DNA of 64,000 nt, from the NCBI GenBank assembly GCA_009843865.1, contig VYCQ01000012.1, positions 1 through 64,000 of the forward strand. Reading direction: 5' to 3'. Both the position numbers and the translations under genes were made by a program. Numbering within the stretch: the stretch's first letter is position 1; every line of letters starts with the position of its first letter. The DNA is from Acidimicrobiia bacterium. Its GTDB lineage: Bacteria; Actinomycetota; Acidimicrobiia; Acidimicrobiales; Bin134. Below are positions 31,523 to 42,012 of the stretch, one piece after another. A model generated the notes under the pieces. It was not told the origin of the DNA. It ran no database searches and saw only the letters and a program-made list of their open reading frames with translations.

Positions 31523-33481
31523 TCAATCTTCTTGAGGTGCTTGGGCTGCTCGGGTGCGGATTTCGTCCACCACGGATTGGTCAGCCAAAGTGGTGGTGTC
31601 TCCTAGGCTGCGGCCTTCGGCCACATCGCGCAGCAGGCGGCGCATGATCTTGCCAGAGCGTGTCTTGGGCAGATCGGGCACTAGCACCACTGTCTTGGGA
31701 CGGGCGATGGGCCCTAGCTTGGTTGACACATGTTGGCGGATTTCTTCACCCAGCTCGGCGCTGGCATCGTGATCTCCTCGCAAGATCACATAGCCGATGA
31801 TGGCCTGTCCTGTGGTGTTGTCGGATGCCCCCACCACTGCTGCTTCGGCCACGCCAGGATGGTCTACCAGGGCTGATTCTACTTCGGTGGTAGAAATACG
31901 ATGGCCTGAGACATTCATCACATCATCCACACGGCCCAGTAACCACAGGTAGCCATCTTCGTCTATTTTGGCCCCGTCGCCAGCGAAGTAGCGGCCAGCA
32001 AAGCGAGCCCAATAGGTCTGCTTGTAGCGCTCGGGGTCGCCCCATATACCTCGCAGCATGGATGGCCAAGGCCGGGTGATGGTGAGGTAGCCGCCGCCTT
32101 GGGCTACGGGTTGCCCGTGATCGTCTACTAGTTCGGCGAATACACCGGGGATGGGGTGTGTGGCTGAGCCGGGTTTGGTGATGGTTACTCCGGGCAGGGG
32201 TGAAATCATGTGTCCGCCGGTTTCGGTTTGCCACCAGGTGTCTACGATGGGGCAGCGGTTGTTGCCGATGTGGGTGTGGTACCACATCCAAGCTTCAGGG
32301 TTGATGGGCTCACCCACCGTGCCGAGCACTCGTAGGCTAGACAGGTCGTGTTTAGCGGGTTCGTTTGCCCCCCATTTCATAAAGGTGCGGATGGCGGTGG
32401 GGGCTGTGTAGAGCTGCGTAACCCCGTAGCGCTCAACGATGTCCCAAAGACGATCGCGTCCCGGGGTGTCGGGTGTGCCCTCATATATGACTGATGTGGC
32501 ACCGTTGGCTAGGGGGCCGTAAACGATGTAGCTGTGGCCTGTCACCCAGCCGATGTCGGCGGCACACCAATACATATCTGTGTCGGGCTTTAGGTCGAAC
32601 ACGTACTTGTGGGTGAAGGCCACCTGGGTGAGGTAGCCGCCTGTGGTGTGCATGATGCCCTTTGGCTTGGCTGTGGTGCCCGAGGTGTATAGCAGGTAGA
32701 GCAGTGCTTCGGAGTCCATGGGCTCGGGGGGACAGTCGGCGGTGGCATCGGCCATCAACTCGTGCCACCACAGATCTCGGCCCGCAGTCATGTTGATGGT
32801 GGTGTTACAGCGGTTGACCACCACCACATGTTCCACGCTGGTGGCACCGTTGCTTAGTGCAGCATCCACATTGGGCTTTAGCATCGACGGCGCACCTCGC
32901 CGATAGCCAGCATCGGCGGTGATGATGAGGCGGGCCTCGGCATCTTCGCAGCGATCCACGATGGAGTCGGGAGAAAACCCGCCGAAGATCACCGAATGCG
33001 CCACGCCTATGCGGGTGCATGCCAGCATAGCCACTGGCAGTTCAGGGATCATGGGCATGTAGATAGCCACTCGATCTCCAGCCTTTAGACCTAATCCTTT
33101 AAGCACGTTGGCGAACTTGGATACTTCGTTTAGCAACTCGGCGTAGGTGATGGTCAGTTGATCGCCGGGTTCGCCTTCCCAGTAAAAGGCCACCTTGTCG
33201 CCCTTGCCAGCGGCAACGTGACGGTCTAGGCAGTTGTATGACACGTTTAAGGTGCCTCCCACGAACCAACGAGCAAACGGCAGATCCCATTCCAACACGG
33301 TGTGGAATTGGGAGTCCCAGCTCAGCAGCTCGCGTGCTTGGCGGGCCCAGAAGGCTTCGTAGTCGGTTTCGGCCTCTTCGTAGAGCGAGCGATTGTTGGT
33401 TAGTGCAGCAGCAGCGAAATCGGCTGCCGGAGCGAAGGTTCGTTTTTCGATGTAGTAGTCCTCGATGGCGGCTTCGGTCAT
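31523..33481 (-). CDS. acs: Acetyl-CoA synthetase
   Basis: 652 residues, standard Acs length. AMP-binding motif [53 protein letters not shown] and the acetylation-site lysine region [14 protein letters not shown]. It activates acetate to acetyl-CoA through acetyl-AMP. It lies 77 bp upstream of htpX on the same strand. The 179 bp to the divergent gene at 33661 must hold its promoter. Confidence 0.97.
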   Translation of the reverse strand: MTEAAIEDYYIEKRTFAPAADFAAAALTNNRSLYEEAETDYEAFWARQARELLSWDSQFHTVLEWDLPFARWFVGGTLNVSYNCLDRHVAAGKGDKVAFYWEGEPGDQLTITYAELLNEVSKFANVLKGLGLKAGDRVAIYMPMIPELPVAMLACTRIGVAHSVIFGGFSPDSIVDRCEDAEARLIITADAGYRRGAPSMLKPNVDAALSNGATSVEHVVVVNRCNTTINMTAGRDLWWHELMADATADCPPEPMDSEALLYLLYTSGTTAKPKGIMHTTGGYLTQVAFTHKYVFDLKPDTDMYWCAADIGWVTGHSYIVYGPLANGATSVIYEGTPDTPGRDRLWDIVERYGVTQLYTAPTAIRTFMKWGANEPAKHDLSSLRVLGTVGEPINPEAWMWYHTHIGNNRCPIVDTWWQTETGGHMISPLPGVTITKPGSATHPIPGVFAELVDDHGQPVAQGGGYLTITRPWPSMLRGIWGDPERYKQTYWARFAGRYFAGDGAKIDEDGYLWLLGRVDDVMNVSGHRISTTEVESALVDHPGVAEAAVVGASDNTTGQAIIGYVILRGDHDASAELGEEIRQHVSTKLGPIARPKTVVLVPDLPKTRSGKIMRRLLRDVAEGRSLGDTTTLADQSVVDEIRTRAAQAPQED

Positions 33482-33660
33482 TATGTGTCCTTTCCCAGCC
33501 TTGTTTCTACTTGTTTACGCGTGTCCGGGCATGAGAGCCTTAGCCCCGCCAGACTACATTGCGCCGTTAGCATAGGTTCTAGCAGACATTATGAGACATG
33601 GCGCGTCTAGGGTTATCAGGGTAGAGCAGAGCTGATCTAGGAACAGGGAATATTAAGGGT

Positions 33661-34074
33661 ATGGACATCAGGGTTGCTACGTTGTGTGATTTTGCTCAGA
33701 TACGAGAGGGGCTTTTGTTTGTGCATTCCGCAGGCATCACCCGGGTGTATCGGGAGTCGTTTCCCGCGCCGATTGGGGTGATGCTGGCGCTAGTGCTAGA
33801 GATGTCGCCAGTAGAGGCTAACGTGGCTAACAAGATTCGGGTAAGGGTGGAAGATGCTGACGGGTTTAAGTTAGCGGAAATGGTGGGCGAGATGCAGGTG
33901 AAGCTTGGCTCGGGCCATGACCCTGGGGAAATGGTGAATGTGCCTTTCGTAGCTGATTTTCGGAATATAAAGCTTCCCAAACCTGGGCGTTATCAGGTGG
34001 CTGTTTATCCCGAGGTGGAGGGGGCAAGTCCAGTGGCGCTGGGGTTTCGGGCAGCGGTGCGCAACAAGACCTGA
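33661..34074 (+). CDS. DUF6941-like protein
   Basis: 137 residues. VATLCDFAQIREGLLFVHSAGITRVYR followed by strands with I-VRVEDADGFKLAE and PGRYQVAVYPEVEG recalls DUF6941 proteins (a beta-sandwich with unknown role). No signal peptide. A single gene between acs and the convergent midA-type gene. Confidence 0.5.
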   Translation: MDIRVATLCDFAQIREGLLFVHSAGITRVYRESFPAPIGVMLALVLEMSPVEANVANKIRVRVEDADGFKLAEMVGEMQVKLGSGHDPGEMVNVPFVADFRNIKLPKPGRYQVAVYPEVEGASPVALGFRAAVRNKT

Positions 34075-34080
34075 TCGATT

Positions 34081-35031
34081 TCAGCTTTGGGTTGGGCATC
34101 TTTTGTTCTGGGCATTGTATTGGGTTTCGGGCACATCCCATTCGGCTACGGTGAATGCGCCTAATCCGCAGGGGTCTAGAAGAGCTTCGGCTTCGGTGGC
34201 CCGGCTGCGGCCAGCAAGGGCTGACAGATTGCCCTGAGCTGCACCTGAACGCCAGGCGTTAGTGCCTTCGGCCACTAGCTCATTGATGCCGTGGGCTTTG
34301 AGCCAGGTGGCTTGGTTGTTTATACGGGTGGGCGTGCGAACAGCGCTTAGCTGGTCGAGAGCCACCTCGCAGGTGATGTCTTGGCTGCCGGGGGCAGCCC
34401 ACGGGTCGTTGCCTCGCTGGTGGTCTCGGTAGGTGCGCAACCATTGCGCCCAGGGCCGACTAGCCATGTTCTCGGTGGTGCTCATGTAGTCGATCACCAA
34501 CACGGTGCCTGCTTCAAGAATGGTCAGGGCTTGGGATAGCCACGCGCAGGCTTGGTCTTGGCGGGGGGTTAGCAGGGTTTTAGGGTCGGGGCGGTGCTCG
34601 TCTATGTCGGTGTCGTTGGGGCCGAGCAGGCGCAGTGGCAGGTTGTCAAGCAGTTCGTTGGCCATAATCACTCCGGTGAGGGGGCCTTTGGGCATCGCAG
34701 GCATTGATTGTCCTGAGGTGTGGCTGCTGCGTCCGGTCGCGCTGCGCTCTACGTTGATCCAATGCATTGTTGGTGTGCAGATGGGCTCAGCTTTGATCAC
34801 GGTGCGAGCCAGGGTGCCCGGTCCGGCACCAGCATCTACCACGATAAACGGATCGGGACGGCCTAGTTCTTGCCATCGGCGGTCTAGCATTTGTGCCAAC
34901 ACCGCGCCGAACAGCGGGCCCACTTCTGGGTTGGTGATGAAGTGCCCACGCCGTCGCCCAGCTTGAGCCGATTCATAAAAGCCATGTTGAGGGTCATACA
35001 GCGCCCTTTCCATGAACTCGTCAAACCTCAT
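34081..35031 (-). CDS. MidA family SAM-dependent methyltransferase
   Basis: 316 residues, somewhat short for the family. RFDEFMERALYDPQHGFYES, HFITNPEVGPLFGAVLAQ, the SAM motif VVDAGAGPGTLARTV and ANELLDNLPLRLL are typical of MidA/NDUFAF7. The mitochondrial homologue methylates the NDUFS2 (NuoD) subunit during complex I assembly; a nuo operon starts 0.85 kb away, consistent with such a role here. Confidence 0.85.
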   Translation of the reverse strand: MRFDEFMERALYDPQHGFYESAQAGRRRGHFITNPEVGPLFGAVLAQMLDRRWQELGRPDPFIVVDAGAGPGTLARTVIKAEPICTPTMHWINVERSATGRSSHTSGQSMPAMPKGPLTGVIMANELLDNLPLRLLGPNDTDIDEHRPDPKTLLTPRQDQACAWLSQALTILEAGTVLVIDYMSTTENMASRPWAQWLRTYRDHQRGNDPWAAPGSQDITCEVALDQLSAVRTPTRINNQATWLKAHGINELVAEGTNAWRSGAAQGNLSALAGRSRATEAEALLDPCGLGAFTVAEWDVPETQYNAQNKRCPTQS

Positions 35032-35076
35032 GTCTTTAGTATGGCGATGTTGGTAGTCAGTAACCTCACCACCGCG

Positions 35077-35104
35077 TTGTTAAAAAAAAGTGCTAGATTA
35101 TTCT
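35077..35104 (+). promoter_or_regulatory. Promoter candidate of vapBC
   Basis: TTGTTA, 16-nt spacer, TATTCT, then GGAGCG before the ATG at 35129. The region AAAAGTGC...GCACATTTTT forms a loose inverted repeat over the -10 box, where an antitoxin would bind to autoregulate. Confidence 0.35.
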
Positions 35105-35128
35105 GCACATTTTTAATAGGAGCGTGTT

Positions 35129-35419
35129 ATGAGTACTTCAGAGTGGACAGTTCCTGCGACTCAGTTTCGCGATAAGTGTTTGAAACTGCTTGACGTTGTA
35201 ATGGCTACTGGCGACACGTTGGTTGTTACCAAGCATGGTCGGCCGGTGGCAGCTGTTGTTCCGTTTGTCGAACGGCCCCGAGAGAGCGTAATTGGATGGG
35301 CTGATGATATGGTGCTTGAATCAGATCTGACCCGGTCGGCCATACCTTCTGAACATTGGCATGTGGTCGCTGATCCGGACCAGATTTTGGCTGAAGTCAT
35401 AGCCGATGAACAAGGTTGA
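35129..35419 (+). CDS. Type II antitoxin, Phd/YefM-like
   Basis: 96 residues. The N-terminal part WTVPATQFRDKCLKLLDVVM..DTLVVTKHGRPVAAVVP is the Phd/YefM DNA-binding fold; the C-terminal half (HWHVVADPDQILAEVIADEQG) should wrap the toxin. It precedes and overlaps the PIN toxin gene. Confidence 0.85.
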   Translation: MSTSEWTVPATQFRDKCLKLLDVVMATGDTLVVTKHGRPVAAVVPFVERPRESVIGWADDMVLESDLTRSAIPSEHWHVVADPDQILAEVIADEQG

Positions 35420-35844
35420 GTGTGGATATTATCTTGGATACTGATGCCTTGCTGTGGATGTCTCAAGGCAGTGTACGGTTGGGCAAGAAAGCTCAGGTCA
35501 CAATCGAGAAAGCAATTCAAGGCGGCAAGGTGCGGTTTTCGCCAATTTCCATGCTAGAGGTTGCTCGGCTTCATTGGGACGGGCGGATTGATCTTCGGAG
35601 AGTGCCCGAAGTCTGGTATCGTGAACTTTTGGATAGGGGGGTTCGAGAGGTGCCAGTGACTACTGATATCGCTATTCTGGCTGCCTCGCTAGAACCACAA
35701 GAAGGCTTTCATGCTGATCCCGCTGATCAGATGATCGTTGCGTCGGCAATCGTGACTGGGCTTAAATTGGTCACTTCTGACCGGAAGATTCTTGGTTGGG
35801 CATCGCAGCGGACAGGCATTGCCTGCCTTGATGCTCGAAAATAG
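35416..35844 (+). CDS. PIN-domain ribonuclease toxin (VapC-like)
   Basis: 142 residues from TTG 35416, or 140 from GTG 35422. Four PIN acidic positions can be seen: ILDTDALLW, ISMLEVA, HADPADQMI and LVTSDRKI. It should cleave RNA when free of its antitoxin. It overlaps the antitoxin stop, so the pair is cotranscribed. Confidence 0.88.
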   Translation: MSVDIILDTDALLWMSQGSVRLGKKAQVTIEKAIQGGKVRFSPISMLEVARLHWDGRIDLRRVPEVWYRELLDRGVREVPVTTDIAILAASLEPQEGFHADPADQMIVASAIVTGLKLVTSDRKILGWASQRTGIACLDARK

Positions 35845-35883
35845 CCACCGCGTTGTTAACGAATTAGAAGTGGCGGCGGTCGG

Positions 35884-37386
35884 CTAATACGACAGGGCGA
35901 TGAGGGCGCTGTCGGTGAAGTGGGTGATGGCAGCGGGGTAGATGCCGAACAATAGGGTGGCTGCGCCGGTGAGGCCGAGGGCGGCCACTAGCGAGGGGGG
36001 TACCCGCAACGCTGTGGTGTCGGCCTGTTCGGGGGTGTCTTCAAACCACATCATGCGGGCTATTTTGGCGTAGTAGAATAGGGCAATTACCGAGTTCACC
36101 GCGGCGATGGCAGCCAAAGAGTAACCCCAGCCGGTGTCGGCTTCAACAACGGCTCTAAACACCGCGAATTTGGCGAACCACCCGCCTAACGGCGGTATGC
36201 CAGCCAATGAGAACACAAAGATCGACATGCAGATGGTTATAGCTGGGGCGTATCTGAACAGCCCCGCATAAGAGCTGATGTCACCGGATTTTGTGCGGTG
36301 GGCCACGGCGATGATTACTGCAAACGCCCCGAGGTTCATGGCCGCATAAATCAGCACATAGGTAATAACCGCCGATAGGGCCTCGCTCCCGATGTCGCCA
36401 GCTACGGCTAGGGGCATCAGCATGAAGCCTGCTTGAGAAACTCCCGAGTAGGCCATTAGGCGCACGATGTTGTTTTGACGTAGCGCCATGAGGTTGCCTG
36501 CTGTCATAGAGCCCACTGCCAAAATCCACAGCAGTGGCTGATACACATCGTGGCGTGCGCCGAAGCCTATGTGTACAAGCTGCATTAATGCCACAAACCC
36601 CGCTGCTTTAGAGGCCACTGCCAAAAACGCAGTTATTGGGGTGGGTGCTCCTTCGTAGGTGTCGGGTGCCCAGGTGTGAAAGGGGAAGCCCGACACTTTG
36701 AAGGCGAAGCCCACGATTACAAAGATGATGCCTAAGATGGCCACCGGCTCGGCATTGCTGCCCGATAGAGCAGCCGAGATTTCGCTGAGGCGAGTATCTC
36801 CGGCCAATCCAAACAGCAGCGACATGCCGTAAAGCATGATGGCTGAAGCAAACACTCCCATCAGGTAGTACTTGAGTCCAGCTTCGTTGCTTCTGGGATC
36901 GCCTTTACGCCAGGTAGCCAGCAGGTAGGCGGGGATAGACAGCAACTCTAGAGCTACAAAGATGGTGATGAGGTCTCGGGCAGAAGCCATCAACACCATG
37001 CCCAGCACAGACGATAGCAACAGCCCGTAGTACTCGTTTTCCCAATAGTCGCCCTCAGCGATGTAGTTGGTAGATAACAGCACTATCACATAGGCCACCA
37101 CGATGAACATGGCTTTTAAGATCAGGGCGAAGTCGTCCACCACGAAGGCTCCGCCAAACATTTCGCGGGTGTCACCTTGGGCGGCCAAGGTCACGATTGG
37201 GATGAGCGCGATGAGCAGCCCGATTCCAGCCATGGCTGATGTGTAGGCTCGGCCCCGCTCCAACAAGATGATGTCCAGCAAAGTGACCGCTGCGCCCACA
37301 CCCAGCAAGGTCAATTCAGGAGCGACCGCGTGCCAGTCAATGTCGGGGCGGACGAAGCCAAGCAGCGAGGGTGCAAACGCAAGCAT
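35884..37386 (-). CDS. nuoN: NADH-quinone oxidoreductase subunit N
   Basis: 500 residues, one of three antiporter-like membrane subunits. Key residues of the proton path can be placed: the Glu in FVALELLSIPAYLLA and the Lys in FKVSGFPFHTWAPDTYEGAP. Last gene of the nuo operon. Confidence 0.96.
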   Translation of the reverse strand: MLAFAPSLLGFVRPDIDWHAVAPELTLLGVGAAVTLLDIILLERGRAYTSAMAGIGLLIALIPIVTLAAQGDTREMFGGAFVVDDFALILKAMFIVVAYVIVLLSTNYIAEGDYWENEYYGLLLSSVLGMVLMASARDLITIFVALELLSIPAYLLATWRKGDPRSNEAGLKYYLMGVFASAIMLYGMSLLFGLAGDTRLSEISAALSGSNAEPVAILGIIFVIVGFAFKVSGFPFHTWAPDTYEGAPTPITAFLAVASKAAGFVALMQLVHIGFGARHDVYQPLLWILAVGSMTAGNLMALRQNNIVRLMAYSGVSQAGFMLMPLAVAGDIGSEALSAVITYVLIYAAMNLGAFAVIIAVAHRTKSGDISSYAGLFRYAPAITICMSIFVFSLAGIPPLGGWFAKFAVFRAVVEADTGWGYSLAAIAAVNSVIALFYYAKIARMMWFEDTPEQADTTALRVPPSLVAALGLTGAATLLFGIYPAAITHFTDSALIALSY

Positions 37387-37416
37387 TGAGGACTCCCCTA
37401 CCTAGTCTGCTTACCG

Positions 37417-38985
37417 CTACCGGCCTGCTGCATCGAAGCAGGCTTCGCTAGATGTTGATTCCAAACATTCGCTTAGCGAGTTCACAACTGCTGGGTCGCT
37501 AGCCCCGAACAACAGATAAGGGTACACGCCTAACACCAAGATCAAGATGAGTAGCGGTGCCCAAGCCAGATACTCCGATGCTGTGGCATCTTTTACGTTA
37601 GGGTCGTTGGCGAACTCATCTTTGGGGTTGCCGAAAGCTGTTTTTTGGAACATCCACAGCAGATAACCAGCCGCCAGCACGGTGCCCAAAGCAGCGATTA
37701 CCATGTATGACCTGAAGATTTCTTCGGACAGAATTTCGGCGGGGTTGTATGAGGCTAAAATTGCAGGGAATTCACCCCAAAATCCGGCTAAGCCGGGTAA
37801 TCCCAGCGAAGCCATGGCGCAGAACCCTAAGATCCAGCCCATGCGTGGGGCTTGTAGCAGCAGGCCGCCGAGGCGAGCCATGTCTAGGGTGTGGTAGCGC
37901 TCTTTGATTGATCCTGCTAAAAAGAACAGCATCCCGGTGATTAGTCCGTGAGCCACCATGCCGAACACGGCCGCGTTGATGCCGAAGTCGGTGAGCGTGG
38001 CGATGCCAAGCATCACAAAGCCCATGTGAGCTACAGATGAGAACGCTACAAGCCGTTTCAGGTCTCGCTGAGCTAAACAACCTAAAGCGCCGTAGATGAT
38101 GCCGATCACCGCCAACAGGCCAATGAAGGGTGCCCACTCGGCTGCGGCCTCGGGCAAGATTGGAATGGCTATGCGTACAAACCCGTAGGTGCCTAGCTTC
38201 AATAGCACTGCCGCTAGGATTACCGAGCCCACCGTGGGCGCTTCGGTGTGGGCATCGGGCAGCCAGGTGTGGAACGGGAACATGGGCACCTTGATGCCGA
38301 ATCCTAAGAACATGCCACCGAATATCCAAACCTGTGAAGATTGGGCGATGCCAGCGGCGGCTTCTGGCAAAAGTCGCATATCAAAGGTGTTGGCATCGCC
38401 CAAGAAGTAAAGCGCCAGGAAGCTCACCAGCATTAATGCTGAGCCAAATAAGGTGAACAAAAAGAACTTGATGGCGGCGTAGCGTCGGTTTTCGCCGCCC
38501 CAAACCCCGATCATGAAGTACATGGGCAACAGCACCACTTCAAAGAACACGAAGAACAAGATCAGATCTTGTGCTGCGAAGGTGCCGATCATTCCCGTTT
38601 CCAAAATCAGCAGCAACATCAAAAAGGCTTTAGGGTTACGTGGCTCAGGGAAGTGATTCCAAGAGTAGATGATACACAGCGGTACTATCAGCATGGTGAG
38701 CAGCATCAACGGCAGCGAGATACCATCCACGCCCATGATGTAGCGGGAATCAATTACGTCAATCCAGTTTTTGTCGACCACGAAGTTGAGGTTGCCGTAG
38801 TTGTCGTTGTCAATGAACTGAATTAGCAGCAGCACGCCTAACACCGCCACCGCCATGCTGGTGGCTAAGGCAATCAGCTTGTGTACGTGTTCGTTTGTTT
38901 TGGGGATGAGCAGCATCACGGTCGCGCCGATTACCGGCAGGAAGGTGGCGAGGCTCAGGCCCCAGTCGTTTAGAAATTCGGCCAT
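37417..38985 (-). CDS. nuoM: NADH-quinone oxidoreductase subunit M
   Basis: 522 residues, antiporter-like subunit. FVFFEVVLLPMYFMIGVWGG carries the conserved Glu and FGIKVPMFPFHTWLPDAHTEAP the conserved Lys. It sits 30 bp upstream of nuoN and 15 bp after nuoL. Confidence 0.97.
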   Translation of the reverse strand: MAEFLNDWGLSLATFLPVIGATVMLLIPKTNEHVHKLIALATSMAVAVLGVLLLIQFIDNDNYGNLNFVVDKNWIDVIDSRYIMGVDGISLPLMLLTMLIVPLCIIYSWNHFPEPRNPKAFLMLLLILETGMIGTFAAQDLILFFVFFEVVLLPMYFMIGVWGGENRRYAAIKFFLFTLFGSALMLVSFLALYFLGDANTFDMRLLPEAAAGIAQSSQVWIFGGMFLGFGIKVPMFPFHTWLPDAHTEAPTVGSVILAAVLLKLGTYGFVRIAIPILPEAAAEWAPFIGLLAVIGIIYGALGCLAQRDLKRLVAFSSVAHMGFVMLGIATLTDFGINAAVFGMVAHGLITGMLFFLAGSIKERYHTLDMARLGGLLLQAPRMGWILGFCAMASLGLPGLAGFWGEFPAILASYNPAEILSEEIFRSYMVIAALGTVLAAGYLLWMFQKTAFGNPKDEFANDPNVKDATASEYLAWAPLLILILVLGVYPYLLFGASDPAVVNSLSECLESTSSEACFDAAGR

Positions 38986-39000
38986 ATGTACTTGTGCTCC

Positions 39001-41208
39001 CTAAATGACGATGATGAAGATCCCAGCAAGGATGGCGGCGGCGATGAACATGATTGCGGCGTATTGTTGGACTTTGCCGGTTTGCATGCGGCGCAACTCT
39101 TCCCCTGAGCTGCTGACGATTTTGCCGGTGGCATTGACCGTGCCGTCCACCACTAGCTGATCTACGTTGCGGTACAAGGCGTTGCCCACTTGCACCGAAC
39201 GTGTGCCCACCTCGTTTACCACTCGGTCAATCACATGCTGGTTGGCCCAGTTGGCACCTCTAGCTAGCGGACCCTTTACAAAGCCGACGATCACCTTTGT
39301 GTAAAACCAATCTAGGTAGTACTTGTGTACTAATACTGAGTGTCCTGCACGGGCTAGGGTCCACCTAGCAGTTGGCCCGTCAGTTAGCTCTGTGGCCGAT
39401 GGGCTCGTTGCTCGCACTCGAATGAAATAGTAGTAGCAGGCGGCACCAATGCCGATGAGGGCAACGATGACCGACACGATTGCCAGCGACCACGAAGGCG
39501 TGGCGTGCTTGATGGGCGGGAAGTAGCTTACGCCCACTGGTTCAACCCATTGGAAGAACTTTTCTTGCCAACTGTGCGGCACTAGCTGAAAGCCCGGGGG
39601 GAAGTTGATGAAGCCAGCCACCACAGCCAGGCTGCCTAGGATCCAAAGTGGCCCGGTGATTCGGGGGCCGGACTCATGGGGTGTGCCGTGGCCCCGGTAC
39701 TCTCCGAAGAAGGTGAGGTAAACCACCCTGGTCATGTAGGCACCGGTGAGCGCGGCGGTAACCATGCCCATGGCCAGCATCAAGGTGTAGGCCCCGTTGC
39801 CATCGGTGCCGCCGAACAAGCCCCAGCCGCCGGTGCCCACCAAGATTTCGTCTTTAGACCAAAAGCCCGAGAAGATGGGTAGTCCCGCTAGTGCCAAGGT
39901 GCCCATTAAAAAGGTGCGATAGGTGTGGGGCATGTGCTGTCGCAACCCGCCCATGTCTTTTTTCATGTCAAAGGAATGCACAGCATGGCTTACAGATCCC
40001 GAACCCAAGAACAAGCAGGCCTTGAAGAAAGCATGGGTGAACAGATGAAACAGCGCCGCTGTCCAGGCACCCACACCTAGGGCTAGTATCATGTAGCCAA
40101 GCTGTGAGACGGTGGAGTAGGCCAACACGCGCTTGATGTCGTTTTGGACGAAGGCCAAGCTAGCGCCCACCAGGGTGGTTATCCCGCCTATCAGGGCTAG
40201 CAGGTTGATGCTAGAACCGCCGATGGAGTAGCCCTCAAAAAACACTCCATAGAGTCGTGCAACCATGAAAATCCCAGCCACCACCATGGTGGCGGCGTGG
40301 ATGAGAGCTGAAACAGGGGTGGGTCCGGCCATGGCATCGGGCAGCCAGGTGTGCAAGAAGAACTGCCCTGATTTAGACATGACCGCAGCAGTCAGGCACA
40401 GCGCAGCAGCTAGGGTGACGGTGTGGCTCATGGTGCCGTTCAGGGCAGCCTCGTTGACACCGATCACATCGAAGGTGCCTGCTCCGAAAAACAAGATGGA
40501 CACGCCGATGATAAGCCCCATGTCGCCCACTCTGTTGGTGAAGAAGGCTTTGAGCGCTGCATCTGAGTTGGGTTTTTCTTCCCACCAATGCCCGATGAGC
40601 GCAAACGAGCACACCCCCACTAGTTCCCATCCCACCAGCATCTGCAAGGTGGTGGATGCCGTTACGAAGAACAACATGGAAGCTGTGAACAGGCTTAAGA
40701 AAGCAAAGAAGTGGGTGTAGCGCCGGTCGCCAGCTACATAGTCGGTGGAATAGACGTGTACCAAAAGCGACACCAGCGTCACAACGAAGATCATCATCAC
40801 TGCTAGCCCGTCGATCATGATGCCCGCGCCGATGGCCTCTGCTCCGTTAGTGAGCCAGGTGATAGAGCGGGTAAGCGCGCCCACCCCGCTTGTGGTTTCT
40901 CCTTCGGCAGCAATCTGTAGAACTCCATCGCCTAAGGCGTACTCACCTTCGGCACCTTTGCTGTTGGCCCCTTCCACCTCGCTGATCCATTGAACGGCGG
41001 TTGCTAAACCAAACACAAAAGAAGCTCCAACGCCAGCAATGCCGATCTCAGAGCCACCTTTGGGGAAACGTTTGCCGAACAACAAGATGAGCAAGAATGA
41101 GATGGCAGGGAACAGCCAGATGAACCAGGCGTTCTCTAAGAACCAACCTGAGGCGGCCACCGCTTTGCCGGTGTTCTCAGCAGCTAATACAGAAATCAGT
41201 GATCCCAC
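39001..41208 (-). CDS. nuoL: NADH-quinone oxidoreductase subunit L
   Basis: 735 residues, the distal antiporter-like subunit. VGWELVGVCSFALIGHWW and SGQFFLHTWLPDAMAGPTPVS mark the proton path. The long C-terminal region (transverse helix and last membrane helix) is present. It is larger than the usual ~610 because of loops and a C-terminal stretch (ARGANWANQHVIDRVVNEV). Confidence 0.97.
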   Translation of the reverse strand: MGSLISVLAAENTGKAVAASGWFLENAWFIWLFPAISFLLILLFGKRFPKGGSEIGIAGVGASFVFGLATAVQWISEVEGANSKGAEGEYALGDGVLQIAAEGETTSGVGALTRSITWLTNGAEAIGAGIMIDGLAVMMIFVVTLVSLLVHVYSTDYVAGDRRYTHFFAFLSLFTASMLFFVTASTTLQMLVGWELVGVCSFALIGHWWEEKPNSDAALKAFFTNRVGDMGLIIGVSILFFGAGTFDVIGVNEAALNGTMSHTVTLAAALCLTAAVMSKSGQFFLHTWLPDAMAGPTPVSALIHAATMVVAGIFMVARLYGVFFEGYSIGGSSINLLALIGGITTLVGASLAFVQNDIKRVLAYSTVSQLGYMILALGVGAWTAALFHLFTHAFFKACLFLGSGSVSHAVHSFDMKKDMGGLRQHMPHTYRTFLMGTLALAGLPIFSGFWSKDEILVGTGGWGLFGGTDGNGAYTLMLAMGMVTAALTGAYMTRVVYLTFFGEYRGHGTPHESGPRITGPLWILGSLAVVAGFINFPPGFQLVPHSWQEKFFQWVEPVGVSYFPPIKHATPSWSLAIVSVIVALIGIGAACYYYFIRVRATSPSATELTDGPTARWTLARAGHSVLVHKYYLDWFYTKVIVGFVKGPLARGANWANQHVIDRVVNEVGTRSVQVGNALYRNVDQLVVDGTVNATGKIVSSSGEELRRMQTGKVQQYAAIMFIAAAILAGIFIIVI

Positions 41209-41209
41209 A

Positions 41210-41509
41210 TCAACCCCTCATCAGATCAACTTGGTGCAGGTCGATGGATCGTCGGTTGCGGTATAACAACAAAACGATGGCCAAGCCGACACCCACCTCA
41301 GCGGCGGCTACGGTAATTACGAACAGGGTAAATATTTGGCCGATAATGGTGGTGTGAAAAGCTCCAAAGGCTATCAAGTTGATGTTTACTGCATTTAGGA
41401 TTAATTCAATGGACATGAGCACGAGCACGCCGTTGCGGCGCGCTAAAACGCCGTAAACCCCGATACAAAACAGTATCGCCGCCAGCAACAACATGGCATT
41501 CAGGTACAT
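41210..41509 (-). CDS. nuoK: NADH-quinone oxidoreductase subunit K
   Basis: 99 residues, three membrane helices, with conserved Glu in LMSIELILNAVNINLIAF and AAAEVGVGLAIV. It shares one base with nuoJ at 41509. Confidence 0.96.
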   Translation of the reverse strand: MYLNAMLLLAAILFCIGVYGVLARRNGVLVLMSIELILNAVNINLIAFGAFHTTIIGQIFTLFVITVAAAEVGVGLAIVLLLYRNRRSIDLHQVDLMRG

Positions 41510-42012
41510 CAGCCGCCTTCCTCGCGACGGGCTATCACGATTGCCCCAATTAGTGCAGCTAACAGCAGCACCGACACCGCCTCGAACGGTACGATGAACT
41601 GCGAGAACAACTCGTCTGAAACTTGTGCGGTGGTTTGCGGTGTCAGGTTGTTTGGCAGTTTGTCGTTTCCGAAACGGTCAACAAGGGCCACGATCATCAC
41701 CGCTAGCAGTAACGCGGCGGTGAGGGTGGCGGGAAACTTGTGTTTGTGGTCGGTTTCTTCGTCGTCGTCAAAGTCGGATCGGGTGAGCATGATCCCAAAC
41801 AAGAACAGCACGATAACCGCACCTATGTATATGAGCACTTGGGTGATGCCAGCGAACTCGGCCCCAACTAACAAGAACAGTGCGGCTACTCCCGCTAGCA
41901 CGATTACTAGGTACAGTGCTGCATGGACAATGTCGCGGGTGGTGACCACTCGAAAAGCCGCAGCAATCATCACTGCGGCGATTATCCCGAAGGCAACATG
42001 TTCGGCGATCAC
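41509..42012 (-). CDS. nuoJ: NADH-quinone oxidoreductase subunit J
   Basis: 167 residues with five membrane helices, including [20 protein letters not shown] and the pi-bulge helix region [21 protein letters not shown]. It overlaps nuoI by 4 bp. Confidence 0.95.
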   Translation of the reverse strand: MIAEHVAFGIIAAVMIAAAFRVVTTRDIVHAALYLVIVLAGVAALFLLVGAEFAGITQVLIYIGAVIVLFLFGIMLTRSDFDDDEETDHKHKFPATLTAALLLAVMIVALVDRFGNDKLPNNLTPQTTAQVSDELFSQFIVPFEAVSVLLLAALIGAIVIARREEGG

